Program-made: the position numbers and the translations under genes | Notes under the pieces: generated by a model | The model's input: only the letters and a program-made list of their open reading frames with translations | The model's database searches: none | Told to the model about the DNA's origin: nothing | NCBI GenBank assembly: GCA_003160755.1 | Contig: QEXZ01000076.1 | Coordinates: 1 to 7,727, forward strand | Source: Methanomicrobiales archaeon | Lineage (GTDB): Archaea; Halobacteriota; Syntropharchaeia; Alkanophagales; Methanospirareceae | Direction of reading: 5' to 3' | Length of the DNA stretch: 7,727 nucleotides | Shown: in pieces, positions 1 through 6,288 of the stretch | Numbering within the stretch: the stretch's first letter is position 1 | Layout of the letters: every line of letters begins with the position of its first letter

Positions 1-738
1 GAGTTTTTAACGGAAGAAGGACAGCGTAAGGCTGTAGAGGTATTAAAGCGGAATAAAATAGATGCTCTGGTGGTCGTTGGAGGAGATGGTACTTATCGAG
101 GTGCGATTCGGCTTTGGGAACAGTGGCATATCCCGTGTGTCGGTGTACCAGCAACGATAGATAACGACCTTAATGGCACGGATATTGCCATTGGTGCGGA
201 TACCGCGATAAATACGGCCTTGGAAGCTACCGATAAGATTCGGGATACCGCTACGAGTATGGAGCGAATTTTTGTGGTGGAAGTAATGGGCAGGGACAGC
301 GGATTCATTGCCATTCATGTCGCTTTAGCCGGTGGAGCCGAGGAGGTATTGGTTCCTGAATTGAAATATGATTTAGAAGAGATGTGCCAGGATATTGTCG
401 AGGGAAATCGAAAAGGCAAGATCAGTTGGATTATTATTGTTGCCGAGGGCGCAGCGAAGGCAGACAAGGTTGCGGAGAAGATTACCGAGATAACGGGGTT
501 AGAGACAAGAGTAGTTGTCTTGGGTCATATACAAAGGGGGGGAAATCCAACTGCTCGGGATCGAATATTGGCAGCCCGTTTGGGTGCAGCAGCGGTAGAT
601 TTAATTTTAAATGACGAGTTTGGAAAGGCGGTGGGAGTACAAGACGGTAGGATAAATGCAGTGGATTTACATCTCGCGGTCGAGGAAAAGAAGGCGGAGG
701 TAGAGCCTTTTTATCGCCTGATAAGGATTTTAACTTAA
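1..738 (+). CDS. pfkA: ATP-type 6-phosphofructokinase (PfkA family), 5'-truncated by window edge
   Basis: Phosphorylates fructose 6-phosphate to fructose 1,6-bisphosphate in the cytoplasm. The frame is open from base 1, so the true start lies upstream; by comparison with E. coli PfkA (about 320 residues) roughly 75 N-terminal residues are missing. Visible motifs: GGDGTY at 79-96 (nucleotide site; Gly after GGD, where PPi-dependent enzymes usually have Asp), PATIDND at 148-168 with the catalytic Asp at 160-162, VEVMGR ending at 294, a Glu in VAEGA, and LGHIQRGG at 520-543 with the His and Arg that bind substrate phosphate. The set of E. coli F6P-binding residues appears intact. A run of seven G at 536-542 does not break the frame. 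The aldolase gene follows after 15 bp, suggesting an operon. Most archaea use ADP-dependent, PfkB-type or PPi-dependent enzymes for this step, so an ATP-type PfkA is notable. Family is confident; phosphoryl donor is inferred from motif residues only. Confidence 0.93.
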   Translation, partial: EFLTEEGQRKAVEVLKRNKIDALVVVGGDGTYRGAIRLWEQWHIPCVGVPATIDNDLNGTDIAIGADTAINTALEATDKIRDTATSMERIFVVEVMGRDSGFIAIHVALAGGAEEVLVPELKYDLEEMCQDIVEGNRKGKISWIIIVAEGAAKADKVAEKITEITGLETRVVVLGHIQRGGNPTARDRILAARLGAAAVDLILNDEFGKAVGVQDGRINAVDLHLAVEEKKAEVEPFYRLIRILT

Positions 739-753
739 AGTTGGTTATTTGCA

Positions 754-2040
754 ATGAACGAAGAAGGAACTGGTGTTGACGAATTGGTGTTGGAATTGGT
801 ATTAAAGGATGATATGAATGTGAAATTGGAGATATTCAAAAAGATTTTGCGACTGGCAGAAAAACGAGGTATTTTTTTCGCTTCTATTCATCCTCTTTAC
901 CGTGCTCGAGGCAGAGGCGATTTTGGCGCTGCGGCGGGCGCGGCGGGCTTCACGGTGCCGGCAATAAATTTGAGAACACTCACCTATGATTTAGCAAGAG
1001 CAATATTTCGTGTAGCCAAAAGGAACCGGGCAGGTGCATTTATTTTTGAGATTGCCCGAAGTGAAATTGGATACACAATGCAGCCGCCGATTGAATACAG
1101 CGGGGTTTGCATGGCAGCAGCGATAAAGGAAGAATGGCGAGGGCCAATATTTATCCAGGGCGACCACTTCCAGATAAATGCGAAAAACTATCGCCAGAAT
1201 CCAAGGAAAGAAACAGAGCTTTTAAATAGTCTCATCCGTGAGGCGCTGGCTGCAGGGTTTTACAATATTGATATTGATAGCTCCACCTTAGTGGATTTAA
1301 GTAAAGAAGGAACAAAAGAGCAGCAACAGTTGAATTACACCCTTTGTGCCGCATTCACTACGTTTATCCGGTCGCTGCAACCGAACGGAATAGAGGTCTC
1401 TGTTGGCGGAGAGATAGGCGAAATCGGCGATACGAATTCCACTCCCGAAGAGTTGATGGGTTTTATGGACGGGTACCGTGAAGCGTTAAGTCCTTCGCTG
1501 GAGGGAATAAGCAAAATAAGTGTACAAACCGGGACTTCCCACGGCGGGGTAGTTTTACCGGATGGTAGCATTGCGCAAGTAAAGCTGGACTTTGATACTT
1601 TGGCGACACTTTCACAGTTAGCCCGCGATAAATACGGTTTAGCAGGGGCCGTGCAACACGGTGCTTCTACATTACCAGAAGATGTATTTCATAAATTCGC
1701 AGAAATAGAAACGGCGGAGATACATTTAGCTACTCAATTCCAGAATATTGTCTATGACAGCGATTATTTCCCGCAGGAATTAAAAAGGAGGATGTATGCA
1801 TGGCTAAAAGAAAAACACGGTAAGGAAAGGAAAGAAGGTCAGACGGAGGAGCAGTTCATTTATAAGACACGCAAAAAAGCCTTAGGGGCGTTTAAAAAAG
1901 AGATTATGGGACTCCAGGGAGAAACAAAAAAGGCGATTGGAAACGAATTAGAAGAAAAGTTTGAGTTTCTCTTCAAGCAGTTGAGGGTGGTTAAGACTAA
2001 AGAGTTAGTAGAGAGATACATTAATCAGGATTCAGGATAA
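754..2040 (+). CDS. Class II fructose-bisphosphate aldolase-like protein, long subfamily
   Basis: Predicted metal-dependent aldolase cleaving fructose 1,6-bisphosphate (or a related sugar bisphosphate) into triose phosphates, the step after its neighbour's reaction. At 428 residues it is longer than usual class II enzymes (about 285-360). Candidate active-site residues: D137-H138 (GDHFQ), E220 in GGEIGEIG, H263 in TSHGG and H302 in VQHGAST, matching in order the class II catalytic Asp, metal-binding His, metal-site Glu and two further metal-binding His. The usual Asn-x-x-Thr-Asp substrate motif is replaced by HLATQ near residue 324. The last ~80 residues are charged and Lys/Glu-rich, beyond the barrel core. 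Start: ATG at 754 gives the full length, but ATG at 814 (residue 21) has a better ribosome site (AAAGGATGAT just upstream) and may be the real start. A GC-rich patch around 910-960 encodes an Ala/Gly stretch. Substrate could also be tagatose bisphosphate; context favours fructose. Confidence 0.82.
   Translation: MNEEGTGVDELVLELVLKDDMNVKLEIFKKILRLAEKRGIFFASIHPLYRARGRGDFGAAAGAAGFTVPAINLRTLTYDLARAIFRVAKRNRAGAFIFEIARSEIGYTMQPPIEYSGVCMAAAIKEEWRGPIFIQGDHFQINAKNYRQNPRKETELLNSLIREALAAGFYNIDIDSSTLVDLSKEGTKEQQQLNYTLCAAFTTFIRSLQPNGIEVSVGGEIGEIGDTNSTPEELMGFMDGYREALSPSLEGISKISVQTGTSHGGVVLPDGSIAQVKLDFDTLATLSQLARDKYGLAGAVQHGASTLPEDVFHKFAEIETAEIHLATQFQNIVYDSDYFPQELKRRMYAWLKEKHGKERKEGQTEEQFIYKTRKKALGAFKKEIMGLQGETKKAIGNELEEKFEFLFKQLRVVKTKELVERYINQDSG
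804..813 (+). promoter_or_regulatory. Possible Shine-Dalgarno site for an internal aldolase start
   Basis: AAAGGATGAT lies immediately before the in-frame ATG at 814, with the GG five bases from the start codon. The upstream ATG at 754 has no purine-rich site before it. This makes a 408-residue aldolase starting at 814 a real alternative. Confidence 0.4.
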
Positions 2041-2050
2041 TTTTAGTTTA

Positions 2051-2065
2051 GCATAGCATAGCATA
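2051..2065. repeat. Short tandem repeat, (GCATA)x3
   Basis: Three perfect head-to-tail copies of GCATA sit in the 40-base gap between the aldolase stop and the ftr start. No clear TATA box or Shine-Dalgarno site is visible in the same gap, so how ftr is expressed is not evident. The repeat may be simple slippage. Confidence 0.7.
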
Positions 2066-2080
2066 GACAAAAACATCGAA

Positions 2081-2971
2081 ATGGAAATCGAGAATACATA
2101 CTGCGAGGCATTTGAGGGTTTATTCGCAAGGATATGCATAACTGCGAAAGACGAAAAGAGATTGGAGCGAGCGGCTTACAGTGCCACTGCATTGCCTTGC
2201 ACCGTTTTTGGCGAAGCAGAAGGAGGGATAGAGAAGTGGCTAAGCGAGCACGAAACGCCTGACGGCAGAAAAGGCGCGATAGCACAGATATGGGTGAATT
2301 ACGCTAAAGGTAAAGACGAAGATGCCGTCGAAAAACTGGAGTATGAAATATCAAAACGAATACGGCAGGGAATACTGGTCGTGCCCACGACCTCGGTCTT
2401 CAATGCGATTGAAATCCCTGATGGGAATTTTATTGATACTATAGACAGAATAGGACACTGCGGCGATGGATACGAGACAATAGAGCAAAGGTTTGGAAGG
2501 GAAGTGGTCGTGGTGCCGATAATGATGGGGGAGTTTCTCGTGGAACGTCATTTAGGTTATAAGAAGGGAGTAATGGGGGGGAACTTATGGTTCTTCTGCA
2601 GTAGCATAGAAGCAGCATTAGAAACGGGTGAAAAGGCAATCAACGCGATAAACAAAATAGAAGGTGCGATAACTCCTTTTGATATCTGCTCTGCGGGTTC
2701 TAAACCAGAAACAAAATATCCTGAGATAGGTCCCACGACCAACCATTGCTTTTGCCCCACATTAAAGCATAAGATAAGCGGGTCGAAGGTCCCGGAAGGC
2801 GTGCAGTGCATTCCCGAAATCGTCATAAACGGCGTTTCCCTCGACACGGTAAAAGAAGCGATGAAAGCCGCGATAGATAGCGTAAGGAATGTCGAAGGAT
2901 TAGTGAAAATATCAGCAGGGAATTACGGCGGTAAATTAGGGCGGTATAAGATTTATTTAGATGAGAGATAG
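2081..2971 (+). CDS. ftr: Formylmethanofuran:tetrahydromethanopterin formyltransferase
   Basis: Transfers the formyl group between formylmethanofuran and tetrahydromethanopterin, a cytoplasmic step of methanogenesis, of its reversal in anaerobic methane/alkane oxidation, and of the archaeal C1 branch. The 296-residue product has the usual family length (about 297) and is collinear with it: an N-terminal IENTYCEAFEG (family IEDTFAEAF), HETPDGRKG near residue 57, a central GDGYE, GEFLVE, GVMGGN, CPT near residue 225, EIVINGVS, and the C-terminal signature KISAGNYGGKLGRY. The start at 2081 matches the family N-terminus. It follows the aldolase by 40 bases, is not preceded by a recognisable ribosome site, and its TAG stop shares its last base with a fold-back element. 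No other C1 gene is adjacent. By homology it should act as a homotetramer. Direction of flux cannot be read from the sequence. Confidence 0.96.
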   Translation: MEIENTYCEAFEGLFARICITAKDEKRLERAAYSATALPCTVFGEAEGGIEKWLSEHETPDGRKGAIAQIWVNYAKGKDEDAVEKLEYEISKRIRQGILVVPTTSVFNAIEIPDGNFIDTIDRIGHCGDGYETIEQRFGREVVVVPIMMGEFLVERHLGYKKGVMGGNLWFFCSSIEAALETGEKAINAINKIEGAITPFDICSAGSKPETKYPEIGPTTNHCFCPTLKHKISGSKVPEGVQCIPEIVINGVSLDTVKEAMKAAIDSVRNVEGLVKISAGNYGGKLGRYKIYLDER

Positions 2972-3179
2972 TCATTCCAAAAAAGTAACCACAAGATTAC
3001 ACAACACTTTTTCTTTTTCACAAAAAACCCTTTTGCAAGCAAAAGCCTTTACGGAAAATTTGCTTCGCAGAAAACCTGTGCTAAAAGAAAAACGAATATG
3101 TTCTTTTGGTAAAGCTTTTCTTTCTAAGAAAAGGTTTCTTGTGAAATCTCGTGGTTTTGCAATTTATTATCGGAATGAC
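2971..3179. repeat. AT-rich fold-back (MITE-like) element with imperfect terminal inverted repeats
   Basis: The outer 8 bases GTCATTCC (2971-2978) recur inverted at 3172-3179. Further in, AACCACAAGATTACACAA (2987-3004) matches the reverse complement of 3139-3156 at 16 of 18 positions, and homology between the arms continues with gaps (AAAC-CTTTT-AAAAGC-TTTAC) to about 30 bases from the centre. Each arm also has its own hairpin: CTTTTGC/GCAAAAG with a 2-base loop at 3030-3045, and CTTTTCTT/AAGAAAAG with a 3-base loop at 3115-3133. It fills most of the 255-base gap between ftr and the ATPase gene. No transposase is encoded and no convincing target duplication is seen. A 75-codon open frame through it (2961-3188) resembles no family I recognise and looks incidental. 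It could be a non-autonomous element, a dispersed intergenic repeat or a structured RNA. Confidence 0.65.
3008..3018 (+). terminator. Possible oligo-T terminator after ftr
   Basis: TTTTTCTTTTT lies 37 bases past the ftr stop, inside the left arm of the fold-back element. Archaeal RNA polymerase terminates at U-rich tracts, often without a hairpin, so this is a plausible end for the ftr transcript. Confidence 0.4.
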
Positions 3180-3196
3180 CATAAATAGGATAAAGA

Positions 3197-3204
3197 TTTA
3201 AATA
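3197..3204 (+). promoter_or_regulatory. Archaeal TATA box of the ATPase gene (leaderless spacing)
   Basis: TTTAAATA matches the archaeal TATA consensus. Its centre lies about 26 bases before the ATG at 3227, the usual distance from TATA to the transcription start, and there is no Shine-Dalgarno site in between. Transcription probably begins at or within a base or two of the start codon. It lies just outside the fold-back element. Confidence 0.6.
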
Positions 3205-3226
3205 CTAATCGTGTTTAGAACAAATT

Positions 3227-4606
3227 ATGATTAGTAAATTTATAGACAGGGGAGAGGAAATTTCACTGTTAGAGGATGAGTGGAAGAAAGAAAAAGGGGG
3301 ACTAATTGTTCTCTATGGAAGACGGCGAATAGGCAAGACAAGACTTCTTATGGAATTTGCGAATACCCGAAGAGGAATATTCTACATTGCAGAGCAATCT
3401 TCCGCCCAGGTTCAGATAAATGGAATGAAGGAAAAAATTGCAGAATTTTTAAACGACCCTCTGCTGAAAACACTTGAGATACGGGATTGGGAACAGCTTT
3501 TTGGCTATTTAGCGAATAATATGCCTGAAGAGCGATTTTACCTCATAATAGATGAATTTTCATATCTCACCAGAAGCGATGTGCGAGTGCTCAGTGTGCT
3601 GCAAAAGTTATGGGATATGAAGTTTGCTTCCTCTTCTTCTGCTTTTATCGTTCTCTCAGGCTCTTTGCTCGGTCCGATGAGCGAAAAAGTACTTTCATAC
3701 GCATCGCCACTCTACGGGCGAAGGACACGAGATATTTTGCTGGATGCGCTGCCGTTCAGGAACGCAAGAGAATTTGTCAGAATGCCCGTTACGGAAGCGC
3801 TTCAGCTCTATTTGATAGTAGATGGTGTGCCCGAATATCTGCTAAAAGCCGCTGAATACAGCAATCTGAGTGGATTCCTTGACAAGGAGTTTTTCAGCAC
3901 GAACGGATACTTTTACCGTGAGCCTTATTTTATCATCTCGCAGGAGTTCAAGGAACTTAAGACCTATTTCTCCATTCTCAATGCCATTGCTTATGGGCAT
4001 ACGAAACCCACGGAGATAGCGAATTTTACCGGGATGGAAACGAGAAGCATCTACCCATATCTCGAGAATCTTATTAGATTGGGGTTTATCGCGAGAGAAG
4101 TTTCTATCTTTGGCAGTCAAAAAAAGGGCATATATTTGATAAGAGACAGCATCTTTGATTTCTGGTTCAATTTCGTGTTCAAGCACAGGGAAGAGATAGA
4201 AAGGGGTGCTTTCCGGCTGCGCAAAGGGGAAAAAGACAGCTACATGGGCAAAAAATTTGAGCGTTTTGTCAGGAGCAGGAATGAACTTTTTCAGTTTCTG
4301 CTGCCCTTCGAATTTGAGCATATGGGCAGGTGGTGGCATAAGGGGGAGGAGATAGACATAGTAGCGGTAAATGAGAGCACGAAGCAAATAGCATTCTTTG
4401 ATGTTAAGTGGGGCAAGTTGCGTTATCGCAATGCTGAGAAGATATTGACTGCGCTCAGAACAAAATCCGAACTTGTTAAGTGGCGCAGCGGTGAGAGGGG
4501 AGATTATTATGGCATTATAGCAGGAGATATAGAAGGTAAAGAAGAACTACGCAGAGAAGGTTTTTTAGTCGCTGATATAAATGATTGTATCCCGCAACCT
4601 TTATAA
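3227..4606 (+). CDS. Archaeal P-loop ATPase with C-terminal DUF234 / nuclease-like domain
   Basis: Member of the archaeal ATPase group (AAA/STAND-like) that is expanded in many archaea and has no settled function. Residues 1-230 form the ATPase: Walker A GRRRIGKT at 31-38, Walker B YLIIDEF at 105-111 (D109, E110), and a LSGSLLG segment around 145 fitting the sensor-1 strand. A predicted winged-helix region follows at about 250-310 (TEIANFTGMETRSIYPYLEN). The C-terminal part, after the FWFNFVF stretch typical of DUF234 proteins, holds E375-x-D377 then D392-V-K394, arranged like the metal site of PD-(D/E)xK nucleases. Nuclease activity is inference from this spacing. No signal peptide or membrane segment. 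The gene stands alone between a fold-back element and the ribosomal cluster, and has its own leaderless promoter; the next promoter overlaps its stop codon. A role in defence, mobile-element upkeep or DNA repair is possible but unproven. Confidence 0.88.
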   Translation: MISKFIDRGEEISLLEDEWKKEKGGLIVLYGRRRIGKTRLLMEFANTRRGIFYIAEQSSAQVQINGMKEKIAEFLNDPLLKTLEIRDWEQLFGYLANNMPEERFYLIIDEFSYLTRSDVRVLSVLQKLWDMKFASSSSAFIVLSGSLLGPMSEKVLSYASPLYGRRTRDILLDALPFRNAREFVRMPVTEALQLYLIVDGVPEYLLKAAEYSNLSGFLDKEFFSTNGYFYREPYFIISQEFKELKTYFSILNAIAYGHTKPTEIANFTGMETRSIYPYLENLIRLGFIAREVSIFGSQKKGIYLIRDSIFDFWFNFVFKHREEIERGAFRLRKGEKDSYMGKKFERFVRSRNELFQFLLPFEFEHMGRWWHKGEEIDIVAVNESTKQIAFFDVKWGKLRYRNAEKILTALRTKSELVKWRSGERGDYYGIIAGDIEGKEELRREGFLVADINDCIPQPL

Positions 4607-4607
4607 A
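4600..4607 (+). promoter_or_regulatory. Probable TATA box for the L18e-L13-S9-RpoN cluster
   Basis: TTTATAAA overlaps the TAA stop of the ATPase gene (4604-4606). A start of transcription about 25 bases on would fall near 4629, giving a leader of about 36 bases that carries a GAGGGG purine tract before the ATG at 4665. This suggests the ribosomal cluster is transcribed independently of the ATPase gene. Confidence 0.5.
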
Positions 4608-4664
4608 AAGGTATCCTAAAGATTTTCAAAGGTGAAGGGGAGAACGAGGGGCGAAAGCGAAAAG

Positions 4665-5054
4665 ATGCGAACAAAAAGAAAGACGAATCCGCAGATTAGT
4701 AGGCTAATAAAAGATTTAAAGGGGATTGCGAGGGAGAACAGCGCACCGATATGGAGAGATATAGCGAAGCGATTAGAGAAACCGCGAAAGAATTATGCAA
4801 CGGTAAATCTGAGTAAGATTAACCGATATTCCAGTGCAAACGATACGATAGTGGTGCCCGGGAAAGTGCTGAGCGCGGGTACGCTTGAGGATTCGATTAC
4901 CGTTGCAGCGTTAGGATTCAGTAAAAAGGCATTTGAGAAGATTACTGCATCCGTAGAAGGAACGGTAAAAAGCAAGGGAAAGAGTAAGTGCATAAGCATT
5001 GAGGATCTGGCAAAAGACAATCCAAAAGGGACTGGTGTGAAGATAATCACGTAA
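4665..5054 (+). CDS. rpl18e: Large ribosomal subunit protein L18e
   Basis: Structural protein of the archaeal 50S subunit. The 129-residue product has the family's usual length and hallmarks: a basic N-terminus followed by NPQISRLIKDLKG, then an aromatic-basic IWRDIAKRLEKPRKNYA segment, VNLSKINRYS, VVPGKVLSAG near the middle, and ALGFSKKAFEKI. An in-frame GTG at 4632 would add 11 residues, but the N-terminus of the family starts near the ATG at 4665, so I chose that. It heads the conserved archaeal order L18e-L13-S9-RpoN-RpoK. L13 follows 31 bases after its stop. In many archaea rpoD and S11/S4/S13 precede L18e; here a DUF234 ATPase gene does, so the upstream half of the cluster is missing or elsewhere. 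Confidence 0.95.
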   Translation: MRTKRKTNPQISRLIKDLKGIARENSAPIWRDIAKRLEKPRKNYATVNLSKINRYSSANDTIVVPGKVLSAGTLEDSITVAALGFSKKAFEKITASVEGTVKSKGKSKCISIEDLAKDNPKGTGVKIIT

Positions 5055-5085
5055 TCAAACATTTAGAAAAGGTTTAATCAAAAAA

Positions 5086-5523
5086 ATGGAAATAATAAAT
5101 GGAGAAGGACTCATTTTAGGAAGATTAGCGAGTGTAGTTGCGAAACAGTTGCTAAAAGAAAAAGACAAGGAAATTGCAATTGTTAACGCGGAGCACGTGG
5201 TAATAAGCGGTTCCAAAGAAGGATTATTTGAGGAATACAAAACGAGAAAGAACAGGGGGTCGAAAGAGCAAGGACCTTTCTTCCCTACGATGCCTGATAG
5301 AATAGTGAAACGCACAATACGTGGAATGCTCCCATATAAACGTGCAAGAGGTAGAGATGCCCTTTCTCGTGTGAAGGTTTATCTGGGTATACCCGACGAG
5401 TACGAAGGAAAAGCGAATAAGAAAGTAGAATCCGCAAATGCAGAAAGCAGGTTATCGCTCGGTAAGTATATAACCCTTGAGGAGGTGAGTGGAAAGTTAG
5501 GATGGGCACCAAAAAGAAGGTAA
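5086..5523 (+). CDS. rpl13: Large ribosomal subunit protein L13 (uL13)
   Basis: 50S subunit protein. The 145-residue length is typical of archaeal uL13. It starts with INGEGLILGRLASVVAK (family: G-x-x-LGRLAS), continues with EIAIVNAEHVVISGSK, then DRIVKRTIRGMLPYKRARGR, the family signature (R-x-x-RGMLP-x-K-x-x-RG), and KVYLGIPDEY. It closes with ITLEEVSGKLGW, the archaeal C-terminal form. Start is ATG at 5086; an AAAAGG tract ends 13 bases upstream, a weak ribosome site. The last 22 bases overlap the start of rps9, pointing to translational coupling. Confidence 0.96.
   Translation: MEIINGEGLILGRLASVVAKQLLKEKDKEIAIVNAEHVVISGSKEGLFEEYKTRKNRGSKEQGPFFPTMPDRIVKRTIRGMLPYKRARGRDALSRVKVYLGIPDEYEGKANKKVESANAESRLSLGKYITLEEVSGKLGWAPKRR
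5481..5489 (+). promoter_or_regulatory. Strong Shine-Dalgarno site for rps9 inside rpl13
   Basis: GGAGGTGAG, close to the perfect anti-16S complement, ends 12 bases before the rps9 ATG at 5502. It supports that start and the 22-base overlap of rpl13 and rps9. It is the strongest ribosome site noticed in the window. Confidence 0.6.
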
Positions 5524-5951
5524 AAAAATTAGTAAATCAGGTAGGGAAGAGGAGGAAGGCCGTTGCACGCGTAACTATACAAGAAGGCAAAAGCAAAGGA
5601 GAACGTCTGGTGAGGATAAATAAGAAGCCGCTGGAAATCATAGAACCCGAAGTGATAAGAGCGAAATTATCCGAGCCTTTGTTTATCGCATCTCAGATTC
5701 CCGATGTCGCTGCTGACGTTGAGAGTATCGAGGTGGACGTAAATATAAAAGGAGGCGGTTTCATGGGACAGACAGAAGCAGCTCGAACCGCTATTGCTCG
5801 TGGATTGGTTGATTGGACGGGGAATGAGGAGCTACGAGAATCCTATTTAGAATATGATAGAAGCCTGTTAGTCAGCGATACGAGGCAGAAGGAGCCGAAG
5901 AAGTATGGTGCCAAAGGTGCGAGAGCGCACAGGCAAAAATCTTACAGGTAA
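5502..5951 (+). CDS. rps9: Small ribosomal subunit protein S9 (uS9)
   Basis: 30S subunit protein whose C-terminal tail reaches into the tRNA P site. The product is 149 residues; archaeal uS9 is commonly around 130-150. Family features: VGKRRKAVARVTIQEGK near the N-terminus, INKKPLEII, VKGGGFMGQTEAAR-type stretch (here IKGGGFMGQTEAARTAIARG), LLVSDTRQKEPKKYGAKGAR and the nearly invariant ending QKSYR. Start at ATG 5502 is supported by the ribosome site within rpl13. RpoN follows after a 29-base A-rich gap. Nothing unusual in the domain. Confidence 0.97.
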   Translation: MGTKKKVKKLVNQVGKRRKAVARVTIQEGKSKGERLVRINKKPLEIIEPEVIRAKLSEPLFIASQIPDVAADVESIEVDVNIKGGGFMGQTEAARTAIARGLVDWTGNEELRESYLEYDRSLLVSDTRQKEPKKYGAKGARAHRQKSYR

Positions 5952-5980
5952 AATTTCTAAAATAAAAAATAAAAAGTAAA

Positions 5981-6166
5981 ATGATTCCCATCAGATGCTT
6001 TACATGCGGAAGAGTAATATCGGATATCTGGGAGGAGTACAAGGAGCGAATAAAGCACAAGGAGCCGGCAGAGGTACTGGACGAGCTAGGAATAACGAGA
6101 TATTGCTGCCGAAGAATGCTTCTAACGCATACCGAACTGATAGATGAGATAGCACCGTATGAATAG
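5981..6166 (+). CDS. rpoN: DNA-directed RNA polymerase subunit N (Rpb10 homologue)
   Basis: Small zinc-binding subunit that helps assemble the archaeal RNA polymerase with RpoD, RpoL and RpoP. The 61-residue protein has the complete zinc site: C6-x-x-C9 in RCFTCG and the paired C42-C43 in RYCCRRML, plus the family's N-terminal MIPIRCFTCG and a C-terminal HTELIDEI. Length is normal (about 55-75). The leader from 5952 to 5980 is almost all A and T with no Shine-Dalgarno site, so it may be translated by coupling to rps9 or from an internal promoter. A tRNA-Pro gene follows 47 bases on. Confidence 0.97.
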   Translation: MIPIRCFTCGRVISDIWEEYKERIKHKEPAEVLDELGITRYCCRRMLLTHTELIDEIAPYE

Positions 6167-6187
6167 GAGTAAAGATAAGAAGAACAG

Positions 6188-6201
6188 GCTCAATATTGAG
6201 C
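6188..6201. repeat. Perfect 14-bp palindrome between rpoN and tRNA-Pro
   Basis: GCTCAATATTGAGC reads the same on both strands and ends 12 bases before the tRNA 5' end. It is too short-looped to be a good RNA hairpin with 7 pairs and no loop, so a dimeric protein-binding site is at least as likely. Role unknown. Confidence 0.7.
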
Positions 6202-6213
6202 AAATACGAGGAG

Positions 6214-6288
6214 GGGGTTGTAGGGTAGCTTGGACTATCCTTCGGCGTTCGGGATGCCGAGACCTGAGTTCAAATCTCAGCAACCCCA
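6214..6288 (+). tRNA. tRNA-Pro (anticodon CGG)
   Basis: Reads proline codon CCG. All arms are visible: 7-bp acceptor GGGGTTG with CAACCCC; D-arm from 6223 with AGCTTGG in the loop and conserved A14 and A21; anticodon stem CGGCG with TGCCG (one G-U pair) closing loop TTCGGGA, with T33 and anticodon CGG at 6250-6252; four-base variable region; T-stem CTGAG with CTCAG around TTCAAAT; discriminator A at 6288. CCA is not encoded, and no intron is seen. It resembles archaeal tRNA-Pro sequences overall. It lies between rpoN and rpoK, so it is either processed out of the cluster transcript or separately transcribed. Confidence 0.95.

Noticed and set aside
536..542. Frameshift suspected at the run of seven G in the PFK gene
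   Set aside because: The reading frame and the LGHIQRGG motif with its following residues are intact across the run.
2961..3188. 75-codon open frame after ftr
   Set aside because: It overlaps the ftr end and runs through the inverted-repeat element; its Lys/Phe-rich product follows from the repeat's base make-up and resembles no family I know.
3842..4387. 181-codon open frame on the minus strand
   Set aside because: It lies wholly inside the ATPase gene, opposite strand, with no family resemblance; the plus frame has complete ATPase motifs.
4632..4664. GTG start adding 11 residues to L18e
   Set aside because: Family proteins begin near the ATG at 4665, and the predicted transcription start falls at about 4629, leaving no leader for the GTG.
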